9,867 nt of DNA from Candidatus Hecatellales archaeon (GCA_003662305.1 QMXU01000027.1:1-9867), one strand, 5' to 3'; shown: positions 1 to 6,566, counted from the stretch's first letter. Made by a program: numbers and translations. Notes: generated by a model not told the origin, from the letters alone.

Positions 1-754
1 CGAACTCGGGCAGGTCTTTAAGAGTCTGGCTTGTGAAAACCGGGCCGTCGACGCATATCCGGTAGGGGCCAACCGTGCAGGAGCCGCAGATGCCCACGCC
101 GCATTTAATGTATCTTTCAAGGCTTAGCTGGGCTTGGATTCCATATTTGAAGCTTAACTCCAGTATTTTGGTTAGCATGAGTTCAGGGCCGCAGGCGTAA
201 AGCTGGCTGTATCCGCTGTTTTCCTCGAGGATTTCAGCGGCAAGCTGGGCTGCTGTGCCTTTGAACCCTAGGCTTCCATCGTCTGTAGCCTTGAGAAGCC
301 TGCCCCATCCTGAAAGCAGCCTCTCAACTTCTCCGGCTAAAGCCAGCTCGCTTGCGGTTGCAGCCCCCATGACGACTGTGGCCTCGCAGTTCAGCCTTTT
401 AAGTTTCGGAAGCAGAGGCTTCATGGGGGCTATTCCAAGCCCTCCGCCTACCAGCATAACTCTCCCCTCAACCGGTTTGAAGCCTCTGCCGAAAGGACCT
501 CTAACGCCTAGGAGGCTTCCAGCTTCTAGCCTGTGAAGGGCTTCAGAAGCTTCTCCAACCCTTCTAACGGTTATAGCCGACAAGCCATCCGGCTCAAGGC
601 TTCCAATATAACTAAGGCTCATGGGAACCTCGTCCACGCTAGGAATCCAAACCATAACAAACTGCCCCGGCTCAGCCCTGCTGCAAGCCTCATCCATGAA
701 AAACAGGGTTCTAACCTGAGGAGTTTCCACCCTAGCTTTCTCGATTTTAACCAT
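1..754 (-). CDS. pyrK: Dihydroorotate dehydrogenase electron-transfer subunit PyrK (3' end cut by window edge)
   Basis: Iron-sulfur flavoprotein partner of PyrD. In the known family it passes electrons from FMN in PyrD through a [2Fe-2S] cluster and FAD to NAD+. The minus strand is open for 251 codons to the window edge. An N-terminal flavodoxin-reductase-like beta-barrel carries VPMSLSY (residues 43-49), the archaeal PyrK version of the FAD-binding RPxS motif. A nucleotide-binding loop LVGGGLGIAPM lies at 101-111. The C-terminal cluster motif has four cysteines at 218, 223, 226 and 234 (CGVGICGSC then ICVDGPVF), the standard PyrK pattern. The family is about 250-265 residues, so only a few C-terminal residues are probably missing. 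I chose the ATG at 754 because the sequence after it (MVKIEKARVETPQVRTLFF) starts where PyrK proteins normally start. A GTG at 806, overlapping the pyrD stop, would add 17 residues. It is co-transcribed downstream of pyrD. Confidence 0.93.
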   Translation of the reverse strand, partial: MVKIEKARVETPQVRTLFFMDEACSRAEPGQFVMVWIPSVDEVPMSLSYIGSLEPDGLSAITVRRVGEASEALHRLEAGSLLGVRGPFGRGFKPVEGRVMLVGGGLGIAPMKPLLPKLKRLNCEATVVMGAATASELALAGEVERLLSGWGRLLKATDDGSLGFKGTAAQLAAEILEENSGYSQLYACGPELMLTKILELSFKYGIQAQLSLERYIKCGVGICGSCTVGPYRICVDGPVFTSQTLKDLPEF

Positions 755-801
755 TCTAGGCCTGCCCTTCGGTCCCAGGCTTAAAGGAAGAGACAAGGCT
801 T

Positions 802-1719
802 TCACCTCTTGTGGGCTGCACCCACCAGTCCGCCTAAGTCGTCCAGCCCTTTCGCCTCCAAGTATGCTGAAAGCCCGCTTAGAATGTCTCTGAATACTTC
901 AAGCCCTCTGTAGGCTATGGCCGTTCCAACCTGGATGGCTACGGCTCCAGCCATAAAGTATTCTGCAGCATCCCTCCACGTGAAGATTCCGCCGCATCCT
1001 ACAATCGGTATTTTAACAGCCTCATAGGCTTCGTAGACGCATCTGAGGGCTACTGGTTTAAGGGGTAACCCTGAAAGCCCCCCGTAGACTCCTGCCAGCA
1101 GAGGCCTCTCAGCCTCCAAGTCTATAACCATAGACCTAACCGTGTTGGTGGCAACAATCCCGTCGGCTCCAGCCTCCTCAGCCACCCTAGCAGCCTCAGC
1201 GAAGCTTGTAAGGTTAGGGCTAAGCTTGACGAGCAGAGGCTTACCGGTTGAAGCCCTAGCACCTCTAACAGCCTCCCTCAAGGCTTCAGGGCTTCCCCCT
1301 ATCTCTCCCACGCCCCCCATGTGGGGGCATGAAACGTTAAGCTCGAAGCCTGCGACAGGAAGCCTGTCAAGCCTCTTAACAGCCTCCCCATACTCTTCAG
1401 GGCTGAAGCCGAAGACGCTTACGAAGAGCGGCTTCCCAATTTTTGGCAGAGATTCCTCCAACTCGGATTTGAAGGCTTCCAGGCCTGGGTTAGGCAGCCC
1501 CATAGAGTTCACCAACCCCCCTGGGACTTCAACCACGGTGGGGTTAGGGTTTCCAAGCCTGGGCTTCAACCCTATGGACTTGGTTACCAGGGCGCCGAGT
1601 CCTGCCTCAGCAAGTCTAGCCAGCGAGTAGGATGTAAGCCCGAGAATTCCTGAAGCGTTCATGAGAGGGTTTTCAAGTTTCACTCCTGCCAGTTCCACTT
1701 GGAGGCAGGGTTTAACCAT
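802..1719 (-). CDS. pyrD: Dihydroorotate dehydrogenase, class 1B catalytic subunit PyrD
   Basis: Oxidises dihydroorotate to orotate, the fourth step of de novo UMP synthesis, using FMN in a TIM barrel. It has 305 residues, normal for the family. Visible motifs in order: NASG at 21-24, TKSI with Lys47, NSMGLPNPG at 71-79, NVSCPH with the probable catalytic Cys131 (a Cys here marks class 1; class 2 has Ser), VKLSPN, ATNT, GGLSGLPLKPVAL, and the FMN-phosphate region GCGGI...IQVGTAI. The adjacent pyrK supports the NAD-dependent class 1B assignment. The ATG at 1719 lies about 31 nt from the centre of a TATA element in the divergent intergenic region, so the transcript is probably leaderless or nearly so. 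The pyrD stop at 802-804 lies 47 nt before the chosen pyrK start. Confidence 0.96.
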   Translation of the reverse strand: MVKPCLQVELAGVKLENPLMNASGILGLTSYSLARLAEAGLGALVTKSIGLKPRLGNPNPTVVEVPGGLVNSMGLPNPGLEAFKSELEESLPKIGKPLFVSVFGFSPEEYGEAVKRLDRLPVAGFELNVSCPHMGGVGEIGGSPEALREAVRGARASTGKPLLVKLSPNLTSFAEAARVAEEAGADGIVATNTVRSMVIDLEAERPLLAGVYGGLSGLPLKPVALRCVYEAYEAVKIPIVGCGGIFTWRDAAEYFMAGAVAIQVGTAIAYRGLEVFRDILSGLSAYLEAKGLDDLGGLVGAAHKR

Positions 1720-1741
1720 AACCTTTTAACCCTCCACTTCA

Positions 1742-1758
1742 TACCCTTTATAAGGGTA
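1742..1758. promoter_or_regulatory. Near-palindromic TATA element, probable shared bidirectional promoter of pyrD and nop5
   Basis: TACCCTTTATAAGGGTA is a palindrome apart from its central bases. It reads as TTTATAAG on the plus strand and CTTATAAA on the minus strand, both good archaeal TATA boxes. Its centre is about 31 nt from the pyrD ATG, which suggests a leaderless message. It is about 54 nt from the nop5 TTG, leaving a leader of roughly 28 nt that contains GGGAGAAGGGG (1782-1792) as a ribosome binding site. The gap between the two genes is only 84 nt and I saw no better second TATA box. The bidirectional role is inferred. Confidence 0.6.
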
Positions 1759-1803
1759 GCCCGTATAACTCTTTTCTCACTGGGAGAAGGGGTTTAACCG
1801 GCC

Positions 1804-3015
1804 TTGGCTGAAGCTTACCTGGTTGAAACAGCCTTCGGACTTCTAGCCCTCAACGGCAAAGGCGAAATCCTGGACAAGGTGCTCTTCCCCAAGGAGCCTG
1901 AGAAAGCCGCAAGCCTGCTTCTGAAAATAGAAAGCGGCAAAATAACTCCTGAAGTGAAAAGGCTTGTGGAAAAGCTTAAGGCTTCAGGCTTCGCCCCCCT
2001 GGTCTTCGAGAACGAGAAGCTGGCTGCAGCCGTAAAGGACAAACTTAAAGTCGAAGTTAAAGTCGAATCGCCCAGCAGGGCTGGGGAAGCCATCCGCTCA
2101 AACCTCGCTGAGACAGCTGTTAAAGTAGGCTACGTGAGTAAGCCTGAACAGTTCTACGACAGGCTGCGGGAAATTTCAACCTGGGTTAGCAGGCTCAGGG
2201 TCAGGGAGGCTGCAGCCAGGAAGGACAAAGTCGTGGTCCAAGCGGTTTCAGCTATAGACGAGCTTGACAAAGCCCTAAACGTGATGGCTGGAAGAATAAG
2301 AGAATGGTTCGGCCTCCACTTCCCAGAGTTAAACCGCCTCTTAGAGGGCCATGAAACCTATGCGAGGCTTGTTGCGTCCCTAGGCGGAAAAGAGAATTTC
2401 ACCGTTGAAAAACTGGTGGAAGCCGGCGTTCCGAAAGGTAAAGCCAAAGCCATAGAGGAAGCTGCAAGAACGTCGCTGGGAGCCCCCATGGACAGAGAAG
2501 ACCTTGAGCCGCTTCAATCCCTATGCAGGCTGCTCCTTGAAGGCTTCAAAATGAGGAAAACCCTGGCGGAAAGGGTGGATAAAATCCTGGATGAGATGGC
2601 TCCAAACCTTAAGGCCCTAGCAGGACCGACCATCAGTGCAAGGCTTATCTCGCTGGCCGGAGGCTTGGAAGAGCTGGCAAGGCTTCCCTCCAGCACCATC
2701 CAGGTTTTAGGAGCTGAAAAAGCTCTTTTCAGGGCTCTGAGAACAGGGGCCAGACCTCCTAAGCACGGCATAATCTTCCAGCATCCTCTTCTCCACCAGG
2801 CTCCAAGATGGCAGAGAGGTAAAATCGCCAGGGCTCTTGCAGGCAAAATATCCATAGCAGCCAAGGTAGACATTTTCAGCGGGAACTTCGTGGGGGACAG
2901 GCTTAAGGCAGACCTTGAAAGGAGGATTGCGGAAATCAAGGAGAAGTACCGGCGTCCCTCCAAGCCTGAAAGGAAGGCTGAAGGGAGAAGGAGGAAGCGG
3001 AAAAGGCGAAGGTAG
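1804..3015 (+). CDS. nop5: C/D-box RNP core scaffold protein Nop5 (Nop56/58 family)
   Basis: Scaffold of the archaeal C/D-box small ribonucleoprotein. In the family it joins L7Ae bound to guide RNA with the methyltransferase fibrillarin through an N-terminal fibrillarin-binding domain, a central coiled coil that dimerises, and a C-terminal Nop RNA-binding domain. This 403-residue protein shows all three regions: an N-terminal domain to about residue 120, a charged helical segment around 120-250, and a Nop domain with GAEKALFRAL from 303, PPKHGIIFQHP around 317-327 and RGKIARALAGKISIAAKVD. It ends in a very basic Arg/Lys tail from about residue 380. The start is TTG 1804: an in-frame TAA at 1795 excludes anything earlier, and GGGAGAAGGGG lies 11 nt upstream. 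It is the first gene of an operon with fibrillarin two bases downstream, the classic archaeal arrangement. Confidence 0.96.
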   Translation: MAEAYLVETAFGLLALNGKGEILDKVLFPKEPEKAASLLLKIESGKITPEVKRLVEKLKASGFAPLVFENEKLAAAVKDKLKVEVKVESPSRAGEAIRSNLAETAVKVGYVSKPEQFYDRLREISTWVSRLRVREAAARKDKVVVQAVSAIDELDKALNVMAGRIREWFGLHFPELNRLLEGHETYARLVASLGGKENFTVEKLVEAGVPKGKAKAIEEAARTSLGAPMDREDLEPLQSLCRLLLEGFKMRKTLAERVDKILDEMAPNLKALAGPTISARLISLAGGLEELARLPSSTIQVLGAEKALFRALRTGARPPKHGIIFQHPLLHQAPRWQRGKIARALAGKISIAAKVDIFSGNFVGDRLKADLERRIAEIKEKYRRPSKPERKAEGRRRKRKRRR

Positions 3016-3017
3016 CC

Positions 3018-3737
3018 TTGCCCGTCAAGGTTAAACCCCATGAGGTCTTCCAAGGAGTATACTGGGCGTTCCTAGAGGACGGAAGCCGCAGGCTTGCAAC
3101 TTTAAACCTGGCTCCGAAGCACACGGTTTACGGGGAGAGACTTGTAAAGTTTAAGGGTGAAGAGTACAGGCTCTGGGACCCGTACAGAAGCAAGCTGGCT
3201 GCAGCTATCCTCAAGCAGCTTAAGGTTTTCCCCTTCAAGGAGGGCTTAAAAGTCTTATATTTGGGTGCCGCCACCGGAACCACGGCAAGCCATGTTTCAG
3301 ATATCCTAGGAGCTGAAGGGAGAATCTTCTGCGTAGAATTCTCTGAAAGAGTTATGAGGGAGCTGGTAAGCAACGTCTGTGCTTTCAGAGACAACATGAT
3401 CCCCGTGATGGCGGACGCAAGGCATCCTGAAGACTACAGGTGGATGGTGGAGAAAGTGGATGTCATATACTGCGACATAGCTCAGCCCGAGCAGGCTAAG
3501 GTTCTGGCGGACAACGCTGACTACTTCCTCAAGCCTGAAGGATACGGGCTCATAGCCCTCAAAGCCAGAAGCATAGACGTAACCCTTAAGCCTGAAGAAG
3601 CCTTTGAAAGGGAAATCCAGGTTCTCCAGCGTAGAGGATTCCAAATCCTAGAAGAAATCGTTTTAGAGCCTTACGATAAAGCCCATGCCATGGTCGCTGT
3701 TAAACCTGAGAGAAGCAGAAAGCAGCAGGGGACGTGA
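3018..3737 (+). CDS. flpA: Fibrillarin-like rRNA/tRNA 2'-O-methyltransferase
   Basis: Catalytic subunit of the C/D-box RNP. It transfers a methyl group from S-adenosylmethionine to the ribose 2'-OH of rRNA (and some tRNA) positions selected by guide RNA. It has 239 residues, close to the roughly 230 usual in archaea. A small N-terminal beta domain (HEVFQGVYW at 8-16, then the LWDPYRSKLAAAI helix) precedes a Rossmann-like methyltransferase fold. SAM motif I is YLGAATGTTASHVSD (81-95), followed by the acidic VEFSERV, the DARHP loop (133-137), CDIAQP with Asp153, and LKARSID with Lys182, all typical of fibrillarin. It starts with TTG two bases after the nop5 stop, so translation is probably coupled. 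Confidence 0.96.
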   Translation: MPVKVKPHEVFQGVYWAFLEDGSRRLATLNLAPKHTVYGERLVKFKGEEYRLWDPYRSKLAAAILKQLKVFPFKEGLKVLYLGAATGTTASHVSDILGAEGRIFCVEFSERVMRELVSNVCAFRDNMIPVMADARHPEDYRWMVEKVDVIYCDIAQPEQAKVLADNADYFLKPEGYGLIALKARSIDVTLKPEEAFEREIQVLQRRGFQILEEIVLEPYDKAHAMVAVKPERSRKQQGT

Positions 3738-3744
3738 AGAAGCC

Positions 3745-4176
3745 ATGTGGGAGTACCGCGGCTACGAACGCTACCTCACAGGCATCGAGAGGCTTATCAA
3801 GAGGATTAACGCCCACATGCCCAAAAACAGGAAAACCCTAGCGCAGCTCCTAGCAGAAGAGGAGCCAAGCGTCGAGGCTGTAGACGGCTCAAAAATATAC
3901 TTCAAACGTAGGGACCTGGAAAACTTGGCTGGAACCGTTCCAAGGCTGATGCACTCCAAGCTTTACCTGCCCATAGTTGTAGTCCGAAGGCTTGAGCTTG
4001 GAAAGGGTGTATACGTGCTCTACGGAGGGAAAGCTGAGAAAAAGCTTGTAGCAGAGCTTCTAGGTCTCCAGAAGGATGAAGGCGAAATCCACCTTTACAG
4101 GCCTCAGGTCAGCGAGCTGCTTTCAAAGCTTAAGTCCCTGCTCACCATAGGCTTTGAGGCTCCGGAAGAACCCTGA
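3745..4176 (+). CDS. DUF61 / UPF0216 family protein of unknown function
   Basis: I recognise a conserved archaeal family (DUF61, UPF0216) with no established biochemical role that I know of. The protein has 143 residues from ATG 3745, which lies 7 nt after the fibrillarin stop; the frame is open further upstream, but that would mean a long overlap with fibrillarin. Family hallmarks are INAHMPKNRKTLAQLL (21-36), VEAVDGSKIYF (43-53), the helix RRDLENLAGTVP, LYLPIVVVRRLELGKG (73-88), an apparent beta hairpin, and LYRPQVSELLSKL (117-129). No signal peptide, membrane segment or cysteine pair is visible. Its place as the last gene of the nop5-fibrillarin operon suggests a link to RNA modification or ribosome assembly; that is inference from context. 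It ends 11 nt from the convergent CetZ-like gene. Confidence 0.85.
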   Translation: MWEYRGYERYLTGIERLIKRINAHMPKNRKTLAQLLAEEEPSVEAVDGSKIYFKRRDLENLAGTVPRLMHSKLYLPIVVVRRLELGKGVYVLYGGKAEKKLVAELLGLQKDEGEIHLYRPQVSELLSKLKSLLTIGFEAPEEP

Positions 4177-4187
4177 CAGCCCCCTCT

Positions 4188-4880
4188 TTACCCCTCTAAT
4201 TTCGTCACTTTCCTGAATTTGTGTCCGTTCTTGCACATGTACATGGTTACCCTGATCGCTGGGCCCTTCCTAGTTTTAGGCGCTACCTCCCAGGACTTAA
4301 GTACCTGCAGATCCTTACTTCCGCATTCAGGACATGAAACCATGACAAGCGGCTCTATCCTGCCTTTCTCTTCAATTGTTTTCTTGTGTTTGGCGGCTGC
4401 AGCCATAAGCTCTCTTATCCTTGGAATATCGTAGATTCCTGAAATGAATACGATGCCTGTGATTCTGTCCGACTTGGGTATGGGATAGTCTCCACATCTT
4501 ATCTCTGCACCCTTCAGGTTATGCTCGTACCAGTGTATCGCCTCGTTTAGGCCATCCTTGTTCAGCTCGTTCGGAGGCCCTGCAAGCATTAGAAGCGCCT
4601 TCTTAGCGCTTGAAAGCTTACACTCCGTTGACAGTCTTGTCACCGCGTCTTGAAGAACCGCACGGCACCTGTCTTTAGAGCTTAACCCGTAAAACTTGTC
4701 TTTCTTTTTGAAGATCCATCCCTTCCTCGCCCAGGCTTCCGAGTACCCGTAAACGGTAAACCCGTTTAACGTGTTCAGGATGTCTGAGGTGTCCACCACT
4801 TTGCCTCCAACCATTCCAGGAGTCTTAGCCTCCCCCGCCCCTAAAACCAGCGGGAAAATCTTGACTATCAGATGGTTCAT
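4188..4880 (-). CDS. CetZ-like tubulin-superfamily protein, C-terminal fragment with zinc ribbon (split by frameshift)
   Basis: This is the C-terminal part of a CetZ/FtsZ-like GTPase whose N-terminal part is 4951-5451 in another frame. The first ATG is at 4880, but family-like sequence in this frame begins at about 4979 (SLTALHETTDALILFDNNRW), so the ATG is probably not a true start. The fragment contains the family segment KIFPLVLGAGEA, the T7-loop-like VVDTSDILNTLNG (Asp30 and Asp33 of the fragment, where the family stimulates GTP hydrolysis in the neighbouring subunit), and the C-terminal subdomain with GPPNELNKDGLNEA and RCGDYPIPKSD. After about residue 180 comes a zinc ribbon, CPECG (Cys183, Cys186) and MCKNGH (Cys216, His220), which is not part of the core FtsZ/tubulin fold. 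Rejoined to the N-terminal piece it gives a 420-residue protein. Confidence 0.85.
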   Translation of the reverse strand: MNHLIVKIFPLVLGAGEAKTPGMVGGKVVDTSDILNTLNGFTVYGYSEAWARKGWIFKKKDKFYGLSSKDRCRAVLQDAVTRLSTECKLSSAKKALLMLAGPPNELNKDGLNEAIHWYEHNLKGAEIRCGDYPIPKSDRITGIVFISGIYDIPRIRELMAAAAKHKKTIEEKGRIEPLVMVSCPECGSKDLQVLKSWEVAPKTRKGPAIRVTMYMCKNGHKFRKVTKLEG

Positions 4881-4950
4881 GTGGGAGTAGCTTTCATAAA
4901 TCGTCAGCCCCGGAGTTTTCCACCGGTTGTTGTCGAACAGGATCAGCGCG

Positions 4951-5451
4951 TCAGTGGTCTCGTGAAGGGCGGTCAGGCTTTTTAGAAGCGTTCATCGCCA
5001 TCAAGCCTCCTTCATCATCGCTGGGCAGTACGCCTAAAGCGAAAACCGGTATGTCGTACATTTTCAGCTCCTTCGCAAGGACAGGTGCGCCTCCGGAGCC
5101 GGTTCCCCCGCCAAGCCCGGCTACGAGTAGAACCGCGTCGATGTTCTGGGTGTTGAAGGCTCCTCTTTCACCGAGGATTTTCTTGTTGTCGCTTAGCTCC
5201 TGCTTGACGATTTCAGCTCCAAGGTCGATGCTGGCTCCAGCCCCGCGAGCCTTACTGTAGCTCTGGCCTATCAGTATCCTGTCCCTTTCAGGGATAGCCT
5301 TTAAACCCATTAAGTCCGACTGTGAAGTGTTTATCGCCATGCAAACAGGAATGTTTCTTCCGTAGATTCTTCCGTATTTAAGGTCGTAATACTCGAATAG
5401 GTCTACAATTCTTCCTCCAGCCTGGCCGATACCTATCACAGCAAGTTTCAA
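4951..5451 (-). CDS. cetZ: CetZ-like tubulin-superfamily protein, N-terminal GTPase fragment (frameshifted)
   Basis: This is the GTP-binding half of a CetZ-type tubulin/FtsZ-superfamily cytoskeletal protein. In the better-studied haloarchaeal members, CetZ proteins polymerise and affect cell shape. Motifs: MKLAVIGIGQAGGRIVD (1-17), the first nucleotide-binding loop; INTSQSDL (40-47); the tubulin signature GGGTGSGG (114-121); and APVLAKELK followed by LGVLPSDDEGGL, as in CetZ rather than classical FtsZ. Up to Lys157 the protein follows the family. It then continues for nine residues (KPDRPSRDH) unlike the family and stops. Skipping one base of the A5 run at 4979-4983 restores the family sequence in the frame of the downstream piece. 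The start is TTG 5451: an in-frame TAG at 5470-5472 limits the frame, and GGGGAG lies 9 nt upstream. I cannot tell a sequencing error from a true mutation or +1 recoding. Confidence 0.85.
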   Translation of the reverse strand: MKLAVIGIGQAGGRIVDLFEYYDLKYGRIYGRNIPVCMAINTSQSDLMGLKAIPERDRILIGQSYSKARGAGASIDLGAEIVKQELSDNKKILGERGAFNTQNIDAVLLVAGLGGGTGSGGAPVLAKELKMYDIPVFALGVLPSDDEGGLMAMNASKKPDRPSRDH

Positions 5452-5491
5452 ACGGTTAATCTCCCCTACCTAAAAATAGGAGCAGTCTTTT

Positions 5492-5500
5492 CTTAAATAA
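5492..5500 (-). promoter_or_regulatory. Probable TATA box of the CetZ-like gene
   Basis: On the minus strand GAAAGG (BRE-like, purine-rich) is followed by TTATTTAAG. The element is about 45 nt from the TTG start. It predicts a short leader that contains the GGGGAG ribosome binding site at 5461-5466. Confidence 0.5.
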
Positions 5501-5685
5501 CCTTTCTCGGACATTCAACTCCCCAAAACTTCCCCTTCACAAACATTTTTTCCACGGTTGAGGGCTGCCCTGTTAAACATGCAAGCTTAAAGTAGCGTGA
5601 AGCCTTCAATGCTTTTTTGTAAAAATCTGCTTCAGAAACACGTGAAAAACAGCGGAATCCAGCTGTAAAAACCGTTTTAACATCG

Positions 5686-5693
5686 TTATAAAA
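5686..5693 (+). promoter_or_regulatory. Probable TATA box of the small zinc-ribbon gene
   Basis: TTATAAAA lies about 37 nt upstream of the ATG at 5727. This spacing predicts transcription starting within about 10-12 nt of the ATG, so a leaderless or very short-leader message. No Shine-Dalgarno-like purine run precedes the ATG, which agrees. Confidence 0.55.
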
Positions 5694-5726
5694 TTATTAA
5701 CTGTTTCCTCCTAATGTACAAATGCC

Positions 5727-6071
5727 ATGAGCACGGATAAACGTGGAAACTCTGAGGAATGCTCCGAGAGGCTTAGAGAAGTAAAAGAATACCTGACATG
5801 CGTTTCCAACGGATGCCAGCAGGATGAAGTTCTCCCACCCAATCTAACATGTCCAGTATGCGGTAAACCTATGAGGCAGAGAGGCGTTATCGAAGGGCTA
5901 ATGATGGGGCCGCAGAACAGCATTAGCATAATATACACCTGCAAAGAACACCAGGACATCGTGGTTATAACGACAATCACGAAAATGGATGAGGAAACAA
6001 AAATAAGCGGAGACACCCTCCGGAACAGGGAAGTTATGATGGTGAAACCTCCCATCACCTACATTTACTAG
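5727..6071 (+). CDS. Small zinc-ribbon protein of unknown function
   Basis: I do not recognise the family. The 114-residue product begins with a hydrophilic, charged helix-like stretch (residues 1-22). It then has CVSNGC (Cys25, Cys30), CPVCGKPM (Cys42, Cys45) and YTCKEH (Cys72, His75). The CxxC...CxxH set with 26 residues between the inner ligands fits a single zinc ribbon, and Cys25/Cys30 could form an extra site. The last 35 residues are mixed charged and hydrophobic, ending PPITYIY. No signal peptide or membrane segment is visible. The gene diverges from the CetZ-like gene, whose C-terminus has a very similar CPxCG...YxCKxxxH ribbon. A promoter at 5686 and no Shine-Dalgarno suggest leaderless translation. 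It could be an RNA- or DNA-binding accessory or a protein-interaction module; the function is unknown. Confidence 0.75.
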   Translation: MSTDKRGNSEECSERLREVKEYLTCVSNGCQQDEVLPPNLTCPVCGKPMRQRGVIEGLMMGPQNSISIIYTCKEHQDIVVITTITKMDEETKISGDTLRNREVMMVKPPITYIY

Positions 6072-6119
6072 GCGATTTCGAGAGAAACCAGCCGGATTCC
6101 ATTTAATCATGGAAACCTT

Positions 6120-6127
6120 TTTATATC
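6120..6127 (+). promoter_or_regulatory. Probable TATA box deciding the GTG start at 6163
   Basis: GGAAACC (BRE-like, 6111-6117) is followed by TTTATATC. Transcription would begin near 6148. That leaves out the in-frame ATG at 6109 and favours the GTG at 6163, which is preceded by GGGGGGT (6152-6158) four bases upstream. Confidence 0.55.
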
Positions 6128-6162
6128 CAATTGTCTTAAGAAAAAATTACCGGGGGGTAAAA

Positions 6163-6543
6163 GTGGTACTCAAAATCCCATTAACAGAGGATGAGCGTAA
6201 AGCCTTCGTCGCCCACTACCTTGCAATGAACGTCGAATACATAAAAAAGGTTTTAGCTGAGAATCTTCCAGCAGCCGTCTCCGTTTCGCTAGAAGTGTCC
6301 CCAGCTATACTTCCTGCCGTTAGAGAGGAAAACCTGGTTATACGGCTTTCCAGCGAAACTCCAGCGGGACGCATATCAGACTCGCTTTCCATAGCAGTCT
6401 TCACCCATCCTCGTGGGGGCATCTACTGCGACATACTTGACCTCAGCGAAGTTAAATCCAAAGTTGAAAATTGGTGTAACAAGTTTATGTCCAGAGTTAG
6501 AAAGCTGACGGCGTCACCATCTGGTTCCCCTAGAAGAAGGTAA
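6163..6543 (+). CDS. Hypothetical protein with basic C-terminal tail
   Basis: I do not recognise this 126-residue protein. The frame is open from ATG 6109, but the TATA-like element lies inside that extension and a strong GGGGGGT ribosome binding site sits just before GTG 6163. I therefore take GTG as the start. The product opens with LKIPLTEDERKAFVAHYL and a probable amphipathic helix (EYIKKVLAENL). A predicted beta-rich middle follows (VSVSLEVSP, NLVIRLSS, SLSIAVFTHPRGGIYCDIL), then a helix (SEVKSKVENWCNKFMSRVRKL) and a basic, Ser/Pro-rich tail ending in three Arg. No metal-binding cluster, signal peptide or membrane span is visible. The alternation of strands and helices suggests a compact alpha/beta domain. 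It has its own promoter 91 nt after the zinc-ribbon gene, so the two need not be one operon. Confidence 0.65.
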   Translation: MVLKIPLTEDERKAFVAHYLAMNVEYIKKVLAENLPAAVSVSLEVSPAILPAVREENLVIRLSSETPAGRISDSLSIAVFTHPRGGIYCDILDLSEVKSKVENWCNKFMSRVRKLTASPSGSPRRR

Positions 6544-6566
6544 ACTTAGACCCCGCTAACTTCGTC

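Larger units (their letters stand above)
5452..5726. other. Longest intergenic region, AT-rich and divergent
   Basis: These 275 bases separate the CetZ-like gene (minus) from a small zinc-ribbon gene (plus). They are visibly richer in A and T than the flanking genes. They hold a TATA box for each gene near the two ends. Between them I found no tRNA, no C/D-box motif pair, no long inverted repeat and no direct-repeat array. On the minus strand one frame is open from about 5695 to a TAA at 5493-5495. Its only usable start is a TTG at 5609 (38 codons), described as a finding. Confidence 0.5.

Noticed and set aside
755..806. GTG 806 as the pyrK start
   Set aside because: It would overlap the pyrD stop neatly, but adds 17 residues (KALSLPLSLGPKGRPR) not expected before the PyrK N-terminus; kept only as an alternative.
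1142..1630. A 162-codon plus-strand open frame opposite pyrD
   Set aside because: It is antisense to conserved PyrD motifs, and its Ser/Pro/Leu-rich composition is typical of a shadow frame.
2514..3053. A 179-codon minus-strand open frame opposite nop5
   Set aside because: It is opposite the conserved Nop domain, has no ribosome binding site or family motif, and its residues mirror the Nop5 codons.
4976..4990. Programmed -1 ribosomal frameshift at the A5 run of the CetZ-like gene
   Set aside because: The -1 frame reads AAA GCC TGA and stops at once; only a +1 shift restores the downstream family sequence.
5510..5680. A guide RNA (C/D box) or tRNA in the long intergenic region
   Set aside because: I found no RTGATGA/CTGA box pair and no cloverleaf-like arms on either strand.
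6109..6162. ATG 6109 as the start of the hypothetical gene ending at 6543
   Set aside because: The extension contains the TATA-like element and the GGGGGGT ribosome binding site that serve GTG 6163, and its residues look non-conserved.
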